A stretch of DNA of 64,000 nucleotides from Acinetobacter colistiniresistens (GTDB lineage: Bacteria; Pseudomonadota; Gammaproteobacteria; Pseudomonadales; Moraxellaceae): assembly GCF_024582815.1 (NCBI RefSeq), contig NZ_CP102099.1, positions 1,488,001 through 1,552,000 of the forward strand. Reading direction: 5' to 3'. The stretch's first letter is position 1, and the number at the start of each line of letters is the position of its first letter. Below, piece after piece: positions 18,179 through 27,680 of the stretch. The notes under the pieces are model-generated. The model did not search any database and was not told where the DNA came from. It saw only the letters and a program-made list of their open reading frames with translations. The translations under genes and the position numbers were made by a program.

Positions 18179-19804
18179 TTATGAGTTTAGTAAAAAATCA
18201 GCATATGCTGCGCGTAGCTCTGTCTTAACAATTTTCCCGGTACCGTTGATCGGGAGCGCATCAACAAAAATGACGGCATCTGGAATCTGCCAAGAGGCAA
18301 TTTTATCGGCAAAATAGGTCAGCAGGTCTTGTTCGGTTAATGATGAATGTTCTTGTTTTACCGCAATTAAAATTGGACGTTCATCCCATTTGGGGTGGCG
18401 TGCAGCAATTGCGGCAGCCATACGAATTTCAGGATGGCCTACGGCAATATTCTCTATTTCAACAGATGAAATCCATTCACCACCTGATTTGATTAAATCT
18501 TTAGCGCGATCGCGGATGGTCATGTAACCATCAGAATCAATGGTTGCGATATCCCCTGTATCAAACCAACCATCTGAAGTCAGAGAGCTTTTTGCTTGAT
18601 TGAAATAGTGGTCAACCACCCATGGGCCACGAACCTGTAAATTTCCTTGTGTCTGCCCATCATTTGCGAGCGGTGTCATAGTTTTTTCATCAACAATACG
18701 TAATTCTATACCAAAAGGTGGACGACCTTGGCTTTGGCGTAATTTCTCAAGTTGCTCCGTATTTAATGTCTCATGTTTTGCCTTGGGTTGATTGGCTGTG
18801 CCCAGTGGACTTATTTCTGACATCCCCCATGCATGAATCGTGTCACAATGATAAGTGTCTCTAAATTCACGGATGATAGACGGTGGGCAGGTTGCGCCAC
18901 CAACAACATTGCGCTGCAGACTTTGCAAGCGGCTGCCTGTTTTTTGGGCAGCAAGCAATAGGCCTTGCCAAATGGTAGGAACCCCCAAGGCCACTGTTAC
19001 TTTATAATCATCAATTAAACGAACGAGGCTATCCCCATCTAAATTTGGACCAGGCAGAATGAGCGAACTCCCGACCATTGCTGCTGCATAGGGAATACCC
19101 CATGCATTGACATGGAACATGGGAACCACAGGCATGACAATATCTCGAGCAGAAATATTTAAAGAGTCGGGGAGTGCAATGGCCATTGTATGCAGTAAGG
19201 TCGAACGATGGCTATATAAGACTCCTTTGGGATTCCCCGTGGTGCCCGAGGTATAACATAAGGAGCTCGGTGTTTCTTCCTTGAATTGCGGCCAATCAAA
19301 TTCTACGGATTGATCTTGAATTAACTCATCATAAAAAATAACGTTTGGAAGTGCGTTAGCGACGCTTTCATCATAGGCGCTTAAACAGATCAATTTTTCA
19401 ACCGAAGGAATTTTATCCTCAAGCGCACTGATTAATGGTAAAAATGTACTGTCGAAGAAAATAACTTTATCTTGAGCATCATGAATAATAAAGGTCAACT
19501 GCTCTGGAAATAATCGAGGGTTAATCGTATGGCAAACATAACCGCATCCAGAAATGGCATACCATGATTCTAGGTGACGGCGGTTATTCCATGCGATTGT
19601 GGCAATACGATCACCCTCGCTTAAATTAAACGCCTTGAAAGCATTTGCTAAGCGTTTACTATTCTGCTGGATGTGTTTCCAATTCGTAGTGCTGAGTTGG
19701 CCATCGATTTCACGTGAAAAAATGGCCGTATCTGCGTGATATTTTGCTGCATGCTCTATTAAGTTACTAATCAATAAATCCTGATGTATCATTTTTCCAA
19801 ACAT
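18179..19804 (-). CDS. Fatty acyl-CoA synthetase (AMP-dependent ligase, AlkK/FadD-like)
   Basis: A 541-residue ANL-superfamily adenylating enzyme. The AMP-binding signature YTSGTTGNPKG is at residues 184-194; WGMSEISPLG, WFDTGDIAT and the late GKIVKTE lysine motif complete the set. Such enzymes activate a carboxylic acid to acyl-AMP and then acyl-CoA. The sequence is most like medium/long-chain acyl-CoA ligases of the AlkK type, but chain length is not read from sequence. Start 19804 has AAGGA six bases upstream. It converges on kdpE, with no partner genes. Confidence 0.85.
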   Translation of the reverse strand: MFGKMIHQDLLISNLIEHAAKYHADTAIFSREIDGQLSTTNWKHIQQNSKRLANAFKAFNLSEGDRIATIAWNNRRHLESWYAISGCGYVCHTINPRLFPEQLTFIIHDAQDKVIFFDSTFLPLISALEDKIPSVEKLICLSAYDESVANALPNVIFYDELIQDQSVEFDWPQFKEETPSSLCYTSGTTGNPKGVLYSHRSTLLHTMAIALPDSLNISARDIVMPVVPMFHVNAWGIPYAAAMVGSSLILPGPNLDGDSLVRLIDDYKVTVALGVPTIWQGLLLAAQKTGSRLQSLQRNVVGGATCPPSIIREFRDTYHCDTIHAWGMSEISPLGTANQPKAKHETLNTEQLEKLRQSQGRPPFGIELRIVDEKTMTPLANDGQTQGNLQVRGPWVVDHYFNQAKSSLTSDGWFDTGDIATIDSDGYMTIRDRAKDLIKSGGEWISSVEIENIAVGHPEIRMAAAIAARHPKWDERPILIAVKQEHSSLTEQDLLTYFADKIASWQIPDAVIFVDALPINGTGKIVKTELRAAYADFLLNS

Positions 19805-19916
19805 TTTTTATCCTTTTCACTACTTGGTGCGGTCAATGCTGCTGTGAACCTGAAGTTCACTGTCTTAATATTTATGGTGAATGACTGAAATAAAATGATA
19901 TTTAAAAGACAAGTTC

Positions 19917-20285
19917 ATGAGGAGTGATATCTCTAGAGATGTACCACACCTCGAGTACAGTGAGAACTTGATGCGTAGCAAAATGAAAGTAGCATTGAGA
20001 AAAATAGTGGTCAATATGAAAGCGAATTTTATTCATATTAATCATGCAAAGGCTGAATAATTCAACACGTTTCAGCTTGTTGACTCGCTTCAACGCCATA
20101 AAGACGGTTATGGTAATTTGAATGCATAAATTTTAGAAAAAATTAAAAAAGGATATGTTGGAAACGCTAATGATCATTTTATCGGATTAAACCAAGAAAA
20201 ATGGCTGCATATTCAAGCTTGTTGCAGTGGATTAAGTGATAATCAGATGCTGATAATGTGCAATATTTTTGAGGCTGTAAAATAA
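19917..20285 (+). pseudogene. Unknown protein frame broken by two in-frame TAA stops
   Basis: A single plus-strand frame runs from ATG 19917 to TAA 20283-20285 (about 122 codons) and is interrupted only by TAA at 20058-20060 and 20127-20129. The pieces read like real protein, for example LVDSLQRHKDGYGNLNA and, after the second stop, NANDHFIGLNQEKWLHIQ. Each TAA is one substitution from CAA or GAA. I do not recognise the family. It could be a chance open frame, but the protein-like composition across both stops favours a decayed gene. Confidence 0.4.
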
Positions 20286-20390
20286 ATTTTTATTATAATT
20301 AATAAGAGTTTAGCTTGTTGGTTGTTGTGCGCAGTTTTCTGTTTTTTAGTATATACTGGTTAAGCTTTTTAATGTCTTATTCGAGTCAAA

Positions 20391-21062
20391 ATGAAAAAAT
20401 TATTAGCGATTACCGCATTCAGTTCTTTAGGTTTAATGGCCTGCTCAACCACAGAAACATCAAAATCAATTCAGAGTCCACAAGTAACGGCAGCGGTACA
20501 ACAGATTAAATATAACGGGGTTAAAGTACCTGTTTCGATTGGTAAGTTTGATAATCGTTCTAGCTATATGCGAGGTATCTTCTCTGACAATGTCGATCGT
20601 CTTGGCGGACAGGCGAAAACCATTTTAGAAACCCATCTACAGCAAACGGGCTATTTCTCGGTTTTAAATCGTGACAACCTATCTGAACTGAAGCAAGAAG
20701 TGGGGAATAGCAATACGGCTCAAACGATTAAAGGTGCACGTTATGTGATTACAGGTGATGTATCTGAGTTTGGCCGTAAAGAAGTGGGTGATCAGCAATT
20801 ATTCGGTATTTTAGGCCGTGGTAAGCAACAGATTGCTTATGCCAAAGTGAATTTGAATATTGTCGATGTGAAAACGTCGGAAATTGTTCATTCAGTACAA
20901 GGTGCGGGTGAATACACACTCAGTGCTCGTGAAGTACTTGGTTTTGGCTCTACAGCCTCTTATGACTCGACCTTAAATGGTAAGGTACTGGACTTAGCGG
21001 TACGTGAAGCCGTCAACAATTTGGTCACTGATATTCAGAATAATCGTTGGACTGCACAATAA
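20391..21062 (+). CDS. CsgG-family lipoprotein
   Basis: A 223-residue lipoprotein: signal peptide with lipobox LMAC (cysteine 18), then a CsgG-like domain (IGKFDNRSSYMRG, about 46-58; ARYVITGDVSEFG). CsgG proper forms the curli secretion channel, but related proteins occur without curli genes. It heads a three-gene set with DUF4810 and GNA1162 lipoproteins, known as a trio in Neisseria and many gammaproteobacteria. The function of the trio is unsettled; an envelope or secretion role is inferred. No csgA, csgB or csgE is near. Confidence 0.85.
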   Translation: MKKLLAITAFSSLGLMACSTTETSKSIQSPQVTAAVQQIKYNGVKVPVSIGKFDNRSSYMRGIFSDNVDRLGGQAKTILETHLQQTGYFSVLNRDNLSELKQEVGNSNTAQTIKGARYVITGDVSEFGRKEVGDQQLFGILGRGKQQIAYAKVNLNIVDVKTSEIVHSVQGAGEYTLSAREVLGFGSTASYDSTLNGKVLDLAVREAVNNLVTDIQNNRWTAQ

Positions 21063-21078
21063 ACTAGGCCGCTGTAAA

Positions 21079-21447
21079 ATGAAAAAAATTGTTTGCGCCT
21101 GTCTGATCAGCATCGGGCTGGTTGGTTGTGCTACAGGGCCTCAACCTCTGTATAGTTGGGGCTCTTATACACAACAGACGTATTTGATGTATAACGCACC
21201 AGAAAAAGCCACACCCAATGCACAAATCATCAAGCTAGAAGCGGAAATCGAAAAAGCCAAAGCGAAAAATCTCGCTGTTCCACCTGGGCTATATGCACAT
21301 CTGGGCTTGTTATCTTTGCAAGAGAATAATGCGCAAAAAGCAGTTGAGTATTTCCAATTGGAACGACAAGTGTATCCTGAATCGACTGTATTGATGAATC
21401 GCTTGTTGCAGAAAATGAATGCCAATGGAGGAATTGCAAAACCATGA
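21079..21447 (+). CDS. DUF4810-family lipoprotein
   Basis: A 122-residue lipoprotein with lipobox VGC (LVGCATG) after a short signal peptide. The mature part starts with a YSWGSYTQQTYLMY stretch typical of DUF4810 and continues as helical repeats (about 55-110) resembling a small TPR. The start is set at 21079 although the frame is open upstream, because this ATG opens the signal peptide. It starts 16 bases after the CsgG-like gene and overlaps the next gene by four bases (ATGA). Confidence 0.8.
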   Translation: MKKIVCACLISIGLVGCATGPQPLYSWGSYTQQTYLMYNAPEKATPNAQIIKLEAEIEKAKAKNLAVPPGLYAHLGLLSLQENNAQKAVEYFQLERQVYPESTVLMNRLLQKMNANGGIAKP

Positions 21448-22121
21448 TCAAGGCATTTTTAGTTTCTAATCTTCTGCTTGCAGGTTTAGTACTTACAGGC
21501 TGCGCATCATCTCCTGCGGTGAATAAAGACATGACGGTATATAAGCAGCATATGCCGAAATCGATTCTGGTGTTACCACCAGTCAATGATTCACCTGAGG
21601 TAAAAGCAACTTATAGTTATTGGCCAACTGTTGTTACACCTGTTGCTGAAGCAGGTTATTACGTTTTTCCAATTTCTGTGGTTGATTCGATGTTTAAAGA
21701 GAACGGTGTGACCAATGGTCATGATGCGCAAAGCATTTCGCCACAGAAATTACAGGAAATTTTTGGTGCGGATGCTGCGCTCTATATTCGAATTAAAGAA
21801 TATGGTTCTAAATATCAAGTCATTCAAAGTGTTGCAACCGTGAGCGTGGAAGCAAAACTGGTTGATTTGAAGAGTAATCAAATCCTTTGGACAGGTGAAA
21901 AGAAAGCGGTTCAATCCAGCAATAATGGCAACAATGATTTGCTTAGCTCATTGGTCGGTGCATTGGTGGAACAAATTGCCGGGAGCCTAAATGATCGTGC
22001 TTATCCTTTGGCAAGCATCGTCAATACCCAATTATTTACACCGACACAGCAGAATCCTGGTTTGGGTTTACTCTATGGACCACGTTCACCGAAATACCAA
22101 CAGGACGGTATGTTAAAGTGA
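21444..22121 (+). CDS. GNA1162/DUF799-family lipoprotein
   Basis: A 225-residue lipoprotein with signal peptide and lipobox LTGC (cysteine about 20). The mature part has KSILVLPPVNDSPEVKATYSY-like opening (about 40-60) and VEAKLVDLKSNQILWTGE, characteristic of DUF799, the GNA1162 lipoprotein family of Neisseria. It starts within the stop of the DUF4810 gene (ATGA), pointing to coupled translation, and ends before a strong terminator. GNA1162 has a TolB-like fold by published structure; the role is unknown. Confidence 0.8.
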   Translation: MIKAFLVSNLLLAGLVLTGCASSPAVNKDMTVYKQHMPKSILVLPPVNDSPEVKATYSYWPTVVTPVAEAGYYVFPISVVDSMFKENGVTNGHDAQSISPQKLQEIFGADAALYIRIKEYGSKYQVIQSVATVSVEAKLVDLKSNQILWTGEKKAVQSSNNGNNDLLSSLVGALVEQIAGSLNDRAYPLASIVNTQLFTPTQQNPGLGLLYGPRSPKYQQDGMLK

Positions 22122-22141
22122 TTTTTTAATCATCGATATCA

Positions 22142-22177
22142 AATAGAAAAGCCTCTAAATGAGGCTTTTCTATTTTT
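22142..22177 (+). terminator. Strong rho-independent terminator after the lipoprotein trio
   Basis: AATAGAAAAGCCTC (22142-22155) pairs fully with 22161-22174 across loop TAAAT, followed by a T-run. A-rich sequence on the other side also serves the converging aldehyde dehydrogenase gene. Confidence 0.85.
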
Positions 22178-22182
22178 ATGGC

Positions 22183-23643
22183 TTATTTTAGCGTTGGGTC
22201 ACCCTGTTTCAGGAAGAAACGTAAAGTAAGCTTTTGTACCCAAGTTCCATAAGGCGGATAGAATAGTTGCGTTGGGAAGAAACGATGGCGCGCAAATACG
22301 GTTTTCGCATGTGAAAGCTCACGTAAGCCTTCTTCACCATGATAAGTCCCCATTCCTGAGTTCCCGATCCCACCAAAGGGCGCATCATGGTTGACCACAT
22401 GCCAGCCCCAGTCATTGATGGTCACACCACCAGAATGGGTTTGTTTTAAGATGTACTCACGTTCCTGTGCATCAAGGCTGAAACAGTACAACGCCAAAGG
22501 ACGCTCACCGGCTTGAATATAGTGAATTGCATCATCCAGTGTGTCATAAGCAAGTACAGGTAAAACGGGGCCAAAGAGCTCTTCTTTAAGAATACGCATG
22601 TCTGCTGTGCAATTCAGCACGATATGTACAGGCATACGACGTGCATCTTGCGCTCGATCGTACTCACCACAAACAATGATTTGAGCACCTTTGGCCTGTG
22701 CATCATCCAGTATCTCAAGTAAACGCTTCAGATGACGATCACTGATAATCGAGGTGTAATTGTTATTATGATGAATATTGTTGCCATACATCTGGGTGAA
22801 ATTGGATTGGCATTCTGCGACGAACTCATCCACTTTTTCTTTAGGTACCAGTGCATAGTCAGGTGCAACACAGATCTGACCACAGTTGGTTGCTTTACCA
22901 TGTAATATACGTTTCGCGGCATCGGCCAAAGGATAATTTCGGCTGACGAAAGCTGGAGATTTGCCGCCTAATTCTAGTGTTACAGGTGTAAGGTTTTCAG
23001 CCGCTGCGCGCATTACCACACGGCCAATCGCAGGTGAACCTGTGAATACAATATGGTTGAATGGCAAGGAGGTAAATTGAGCAGGGTCGAGAATTTCCTC
23101 ACCAAAAACTGCGACTTCATCTTCACTGAAAATCTCAGCTAGCATACGTCTCACCACTGCATTGGTGGCAGGTGTCACTTCAGGCAGTTTAATCATGACA
23201 CGATTGCCCGCAGCAATGGCAGCAATTAAGGGTCCTAAGGCCAAGTAAACAGGGAAGTTCCAAGGCACAATCACTCCAACCACACCTTTGGGTTGGTATT
23301 GCACACGTAAACGGTTAGATAAAAAGAGCAGTTCAGTCTGACGTTTGCTTGGACGCATCCAACGTCTCAAATGGCGAATCGCATGTTCTGCTGCAAGCAC
23401 TGAACCGAGCAAATCGAGTAATTTTGATTCATCAACTGAGCGGGAACTAAAGTCAGTATGAATGGCGTTTGTAATGACATCTTGATAACGGATGATCTGT
23501 TTTTTAATGTGCAATAGCTTACTGCGGCGGTCATCGAGATCTGGATAGGGGTGAGCATCAAAAGCGATGCGTTGTTGTTTAAAAACCGAAAGCATATGTT
23601 CAGTTGCTGAATCGCCGAATGGTTGAGATGTTGAAAGTGTCAT
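22183..23643 (-). CDS. Coniferyl-aldehyde-type NAD(P) dehydrogenase
   Basis: A 486-residue aldehyde dehydrogenase without signal peptide. The start 23643 is chosen because AAGGAAC lies just upstream; the open frame extends 37 codons further. It shows VPWNFPVYLALGPLIAA, the glutamate motif LELGGKSPAF and a cysteine motif NCGQICVAPDY holding the catalytic thiol. The pattern resembles coniferyl aldehyde dehydrogenases (CalB), which oxidise aromatic or medium aldehydes to acids. A decayed AraC-type regulator lies upstream, so local control may have been lost. The substrate is inferred only. Confidence 0.75.
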   Translation of the reverse strand: MTLSTSQPFGDSATEHMLSVFKQQRIAFDAHPYPDLDDRRSKLLHIKKQIIRYQDVITNAIHTDFSSRSVDESKLLDLLGSVLAAEHAIRHLRRWMRPSKRQTELLFLSNRLRVQYQPKGVVGVIVPWNFPVYLALGPLIAAIAAGNRVMIKLPEVTPATNAVVRRMLAEIFSEDEVAVFGEEILDPAQFTSLPFNHIVFTGSPAIGRVVMRAAAENLTPVTLELGGKSPAFVSRNYPLADAAKRILHGKATNCGQICVAPDYALVPKEKVDEFVAECQSNFTQMYGNNIHHNNNYTSIISDRHLKRLLEILDDAQAKGAQIIVCGEYDRAQDARRMPVHIVLNCTADMRILKEELFGPVLPVLAYDTLDDAIHYIQAGERPLALYCFSLDAQEREYILKQTHSGGVTINDWGWHVVNHDAPFGGIGNSGMGTYHGEEGLRELSHAKTVFARHRFFPTQLFYPPYGTWVQKLTLRFFLKQGDPTLK

Positions 23644-23774
23644 TGTTGTTCCTTTCATGCTTATTAGTAGAAGAGACTTTATGATTAATGCGTTTTGTAG
23701 TCGATATTCAATTGAGACAACAAAAAGTAATTTCGTGCCATTATGCATCATCACTCAGGGGATGAGGTGAAAAA

Positions 23775-23975
23775 ATGCGTAAACATGCTGATAAGCATAC
23801 GGTGATTAAAGCTCAATATAATCAGGCAGGATTGCATCTGAATGTAACTTTGTTTGGTATAACCCGCTTATTCAATGAAATACCGCAACATGGCGATTCC
23901 ATAGCTGAGGTGTTGCAGCAGGAGGGGACAGGCATTGCATATGAAGCGCTGATAGACAAGCGCAACTGTGATTGA
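23775..23975 (+). CDS. Small hypothetical protein
   Basis: A 66-residue ORF divergent from the aldehyde dehydrogenase, with GAGGTGA placed well for ATG 23775. There is no signal peptide, helix or motif that I recognise. It is followed directly by the remains of an AraC regulator on the same strand. The good ribosome-binding site supports expression; absence of family recognition and short length keep confidence low. Confidence 0.4.
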   Translation: MRKHADKHTVIKAQYNQAGLHLNVTLFGITRLFNEIPQHGDSIAEVLQQEGTGIAYEALIDKRNCD

Positions 23976-23989
23976 TCGGTGAGTTTTGG

Positions 23990-24408
23990 TTTGGCTCAAT
24001 GCAAAGTTTGATTGAATGAGTTAGAAGCCCTCATTTCAGGGAAAAAACGATTACAGCCTTCCCCGTATCTAATTATGCTGAAAAATATCAAAAAGTATTT
24101 CACTGTCTCGTAGCGTGTGATGGAGATGTCATGCAACCGGATATTTTCTAACAGCTCAAGAAATTGCAGAGCAACTAGATGTGTCTAAATGAACTGTGTA
24201 GCGGTGCTTGCTTGACGGAGACCGAAGAGTAAATTTTAGATAGCACCAAAAGACGGTGTGCTGAAGATTCCTTGGCCTCAAGCTTGAGTATTGATGAAAG
24301 ATTGGGCTTTACTGATACCTCAAATTTAGAAAAGCTTATCGACGCTGGGCAGGGGGGGCACCAAATGAATATAGGGTGCATAAAACAATAGGGTTTGAAT
24401 TTAAATAA
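23990..24408 (+). pseudogene. Decayed AraC-family transcription regulator
   Basis: No frame is open, but pieces of an AraC protein can be read across frames: YAEKYQKVFHCLV from 24074 (arabinose-binding-type N-terminal domain), FLTAQEIAEQLDVSK from 24145 (first helix-turn-helix), SLSIDERLGFTDTSN (about 24280-24325) and KAYRRWAGGAPNEYRVH ending at TAA 24406-24408. Between them lie several stops and frameshifts, and the usual Ile-Ala-Glu before RLGF is missing. The intact ancestor may have regulated the adjacent aldehyde dehydrogenase. Confidence 0.75.
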
Positions 24409-24888
24409 TGGTTGTTTTTATCAAAATATGATTTTTTTAATTTTATTTTAATATCTTGCAATTATAATAATGTTTGTCAGTTTTTGAGGCTTTAAAAATT
24501 ATGTCGACTTCAATTCATGTTAACTTGAATAGAAGTTTTATAAATAAATGATATTTGCTTTGATTATGTTTTAACGCGGGCAGTTATTTTTAACCTAAAA
24601 ATGCACTATAATGTGGCGTTTTTATTCTAGAGATATCTTGTTTTGATTGTTTATTATTTGGTTGGTTTTACTGTTTAGTATATAATTTATAATTAAAAAC
24701 ATTAATAATCATAATTTTATATTTAATATATGGTTGTATTATTTTAAAGTATTTTTCATGTGAATGAGTGTATTAAGCATATAATTAAATTAAATGAATT
24801 GCCTAAACTTAAATCGCATAGAATTTGTGCTGGACTAGGGTAGCGGTTTACCCAATAAAAAAACTTAATATGCTAAGGATTGCTTTCA
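24409..24888. other. AT-rich intergenic stretch before the CitMHS gene
   Basis: 480 bases, very AT-rich, with no ORF or hairpin that I can support. It must contain the promoter for the transporter at 24889; no single -35/-10 pair stands out. Confidence 0.4.
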
Positions 24889-26226
24889 ATGCTGACTTTT
24901 TTAGGTATCAGCATGATCATGTGTTTCATGTATTTGATCATGTCAAAACGTCTCAGTGCATTAGTTGCATTAATTTTAATTCCATTTATCTTTGCAATTA
25001 TCGCTTGGGGCTTAGGGTTTTATTTTGACAGTCTAAGTCATATTCAATTAACTGAACTCGGCAATACGATGCTCGAGGGAATTAAAAAACTTGCACCAAC
25101 AGGAGTAATGCTACTTTTTGCAATCTTATATTTTGCATTAATGATTGATTCAGGGTTATTTGACCCATCAGTTAGATGGATTTTAAAGAAAGTAAAAGGT
25201 GATCCATTAAAAATTACTTTAGGAACCGTATTTTTAACTTTATTGGTTTCTTTAGATGGGGATGGTTCAACCACTTATATGATTTGTGTGGCAGCCATGA
25301 TGCCTCTATACAAACGCGTCGGCATGAACCCTCTGATTATGACCTGCCTGATGTTGCTCTGTAGCGGGGTCATGAATTTGACACCATGGGGTGGGCCAAC
25401 CGCACGTGCAGCGAGTGCTTTACAGGTCGATGCCAGTGAAGTCTTTATTCCAATGATTCCATCCATGATTGTGGCAGCTGCTTGGTTATTCTTCTTGGCC
25501 TATCTTTATGGCATGTACGAGCGCAAACGTTTAGGTGTGATTGAACTGGTTGATATTAGTCATGCGGATGAGATTTCCATTTCCAAAGATCCAGAAGCTC
25601 AGCGCCCACATTTACGTTGGTTTAACGGTATTCTAACGCTCGTTTTAATGGCTTCTTTGGTAAAAGGGATTTTACCAATGTCGATCTTGTTTATGCTGGG
25701 CTTCTGTATTGCCTTGGTGGTGAACTATCCTTGCGTCAATATGCAGAAAAAGCGTATTGCAATGCATGCAGACAGTGTATTGGCCGTGGTTGGGGTTATT
25801 TTTGCGGCAGGTGTTTTTACTGGAATTCTGTCTGGTACAGGTATGGTTGAAGCGATGTCTAAAGGCTTCGTAGCTGTGATTCCACCTAGTCTAGGACCGT
25901 ATCTGGCACCAATTACAGGGGTGTTGAGTATGCCATTGACATTCTTTATGTCAAACGATGCCTTTTATTTTGGTGTATTACCGATTTTGGCTGAAGCTGC
26001 TTCACATTATGGAATTGCACCAGTTGAAATTGCACGTGCTTCTATTGTCGGTCAACCCATTCACTTATTATCTCCACTGGTTCCTTCAACTTATTTATTA
26101 TGTGGTTTGGCTGCTGTTGAAATGGGGGATCATCAAAAGTTTACCCTGAAATGGGCATTTATTACCTGTTGTATATTAATGGGTAGTGCTTTGATATTTG
26201 GTGTTTTTCCATTTTATAATATTTGA
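24889..26226 (+). CDS. CitMHS-family citrate (metal-citrate/H+) transporter
   Basis: A 445-residue inner-membrane carrier with about twelve helices. The block SLDGDGSTTYMICVAAMMPL (about 124-143) and NLTPWGGPTARAASAL (about 166-181) are typical of the CitMHS family, which imports citrate complexed with Mg2+ or other divalent ions in symport with protons. Start 24889 is used since TAAGGA precedes it; a TTG nine bases upstream is possible. The next gene is a porin that may admit the same anion. Citrate as substrate is by family. Confidence 0.85.
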   Translation: MLTFLGISMIMCFMYLIMSKRLSALVALILIPFIFAIIAWGLGFYFDSLSHIQLTELGNTMLEGIKKLAPTGVMLLFAILYFALMIDSGLFDPSVRWILKKVKGDPLKITLGTVFLTLLVSLDGDGSTTYMICVAAMMPLYKRVGMNPLIMTCLMLLCSGVMNLTPWGGPTARAASALQVDASEVFIPMIPSMIVAAAWLFFLAYLYGMYERKRLGVIELVDISHADEISISKDPEAQRPHLRWFNGILTLVLMASLVKGILPMSILFMLGFCIALVVNYPCVNMQKKRIAMHADSVLAVVGVIFAAGVFTGILSGTGMVEAMSKGFVAVIPPSLGPYLAPITGVLSMPLTFFMSNDAFYFGVLPILAEAASHYGIAPVEIARASIVGQPIHLLSPLVPSTYLLCGLAAVEMGDHQKFTLKWAFITCCILMGSALIFGVFPFYNI

Positions 26227-26364
26227 GCTGGATTATTCATATGCTTTTATATTCTGGAAAATATGAAAGCAGATTATCTTGAGTCTATTTTATTTTAATT
26301 TTTTGCTTGAAATATAGCCAAATAGGTGTGTTTTTTAATTTTTTAGATGGTTAGGTTAATAACA

Positions 26365-27474
26365 ATGAAGATGAAAATTGTATTTGCAATGCTAATGAGT
26401 ATTGCCGCAAGTTCTACTTTTGCAGCTCCAAAAATCTATGGAGAAATTGATGTAAGTTTGGATTATTTGCCTGAAATAAATGCAAATTCATCTAATCGTG
26501 ACGTATGGAAAGTGAACAGTAATAGTTCATTTCTCGGGATCAAGGGTGAGGAAAAATTAACCGAACATTTAAGTGCGATTTATTTAGCAGAATGGGCATT
26601 TTACGCAGATGGTGATAAAACAGACTGGTCGCAACGAAATCGTTTTGTTGGATTAAAAGATGACCGTTTTGGTGCAATTAAAGTTGGTAAACATAATACA
26701 CCATTAAAGGATTTATCCAGCCCTGTAGATAGTTTTAATAACTATATCAGTAATAAAGCCGATATTACGGGTATTATGACGGGTGAAAACCGGGTCAATA
26801 ATGTCGTGGTCTATGACTCACCTGAAATTGCATTGAATGGCGGTAATATCGAAGCCAGTGTTTTACTTGCAACAGGCGAGAGTCGAGGGATTGAAGATGA
26901 CAAACGTGGCGGTGTAAATGTTGCGGGACGCGGTTTAGGAGATGCTTGGTCTGCATCGCTCAGTTATAGCCATCCATTATTTTTAGTGGGTTTAGGCTAT
27001 GATAAGGCTATTCCAAGTGACTTTTTAGGACATGGTTTGTTGAATGCGGCAGAGACTGAAACCCAAGTGGAGGAGGTCTTCGCAGCTGCGAATACAGTCC
27101 GTGTCATTGGTCGTTTGACACCAATTGAAGGACTAGCTCTGAAAACGCTTTACCAGACCTCTAAAGTTGCGGATAAAAAAGGTAATGATCAGGCCGCGAT
27201 GAATATTGATGATTCACAAGGCTGGCTGATTGGTGCTGAATATAAATTGCCGAATCAATCCAAATGGGCAGTGAAAGCTCAGTATAGCCAAAATTCAACC
27301 AGCTTTAAAAATGGTGAGTCAGATTTTGATGCGAAGCAATTACTGGTGGGTACCGATTATTCATTTAATAAGCAAGTGAAACTCTATGGTTATGCAGGTT
27401 ATTCAATCTTTGAGCAGGCGAGTGCGAAAGATAAGCAACCTGTTGTAGGCAGCGGTTTAGAATTTAAATTCTAA
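26365..27474 (+). CDS. Gram-negative trimeric-type porin (paralogue 1)
   Basis: A 369-residue outer membrane porin of the Porin_4 type. It has a signal peptide (about 1-22, ending TFA-A), the mature start APKIYGEIDVSLDY, GIKGEEKLTEHLSAIY, the FVGLKDDRFGAIKVGKHNTPL loop-3 region, and a C-terminal GLEFKF ending in Phe for barrel assembly. It is closely related to the porin at 39306. Start 26365 fits the signal peptide. Located right after the CitMHS gene, it may help citrate cross the outer membrane, which is inference. Confidence 0.88.
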   Translation: MKMKIVFAMLMSIAASSTFAAPKIYGEIDVSLDYLPEINANSSNRDVWKVNSNSSFLGIKGEEKLTEHLSAIYLAEWAFYADGDKTDWSQRNRFVGLKDDRFGAIKVGKHNTPLKDLSSPVDSFNNYISNKADITGIMTGENRVNNVVVYDSPEIALNGGNIEASVLLATGESRGIEDDKRGGVNVAGRGLGDAWSASLSYSHPLFLVGLGYDKAIPSDFLGHGLLNAAETETQVEEVFAAANTVRVIGRLTPIEGLALKTLYQTSKVADKKGNDQAAMNIDDSQGWLIGAEYKLPNQSKWAVKAQYSQNSTSFKNGESDFDAKQLLVGTDYSFNKQVKLYGYAGYSIFEQASAKDKQPVVGSGLEFKF

Positions 27475-27489
27475 AAAGTAAATATCAGC

Positions 27490-27519
27490 AATAAATAGGA
27501 TGAAGCCATCCTATTTATT
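27490..27519 (+). terminator. Terminator after porin 1
   Basis: AATAAATAGGATG (27490-27502) pairs perfectly with 27507-27519 across loop AAGC. The downstream arm is T-rich, placed 15 bases after the porin stop. Confidence 0.75.
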
Positions 27520-27680
27520 CTATAAAATGAGAGACTATTCTCGTTTTGAATAGATAAAAATTTTTGTTTTTGTTATCTAATTAATTGAAAAATAAAATAG
27601 AAAAAATTCACAATTATTTCATTTTTATCTAGTAAAGTGGTGTTATAAAACTGTCATGGACTGTGTGGATAGAAAAGAAA

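Noticed and set aside
19902..20099. 65-codon minus-strand frame near the unknown pseudogene
   Set aside because: No ribosome-binding site or family; it is antisense to a frame with more protein-like content.
24175..24381. 68-codon minus-strand frame between the small ORF and the CitMHS gene
   Set aside because: It is antisense to the AraC remnants, whose protein matches on the plus strand are much better.
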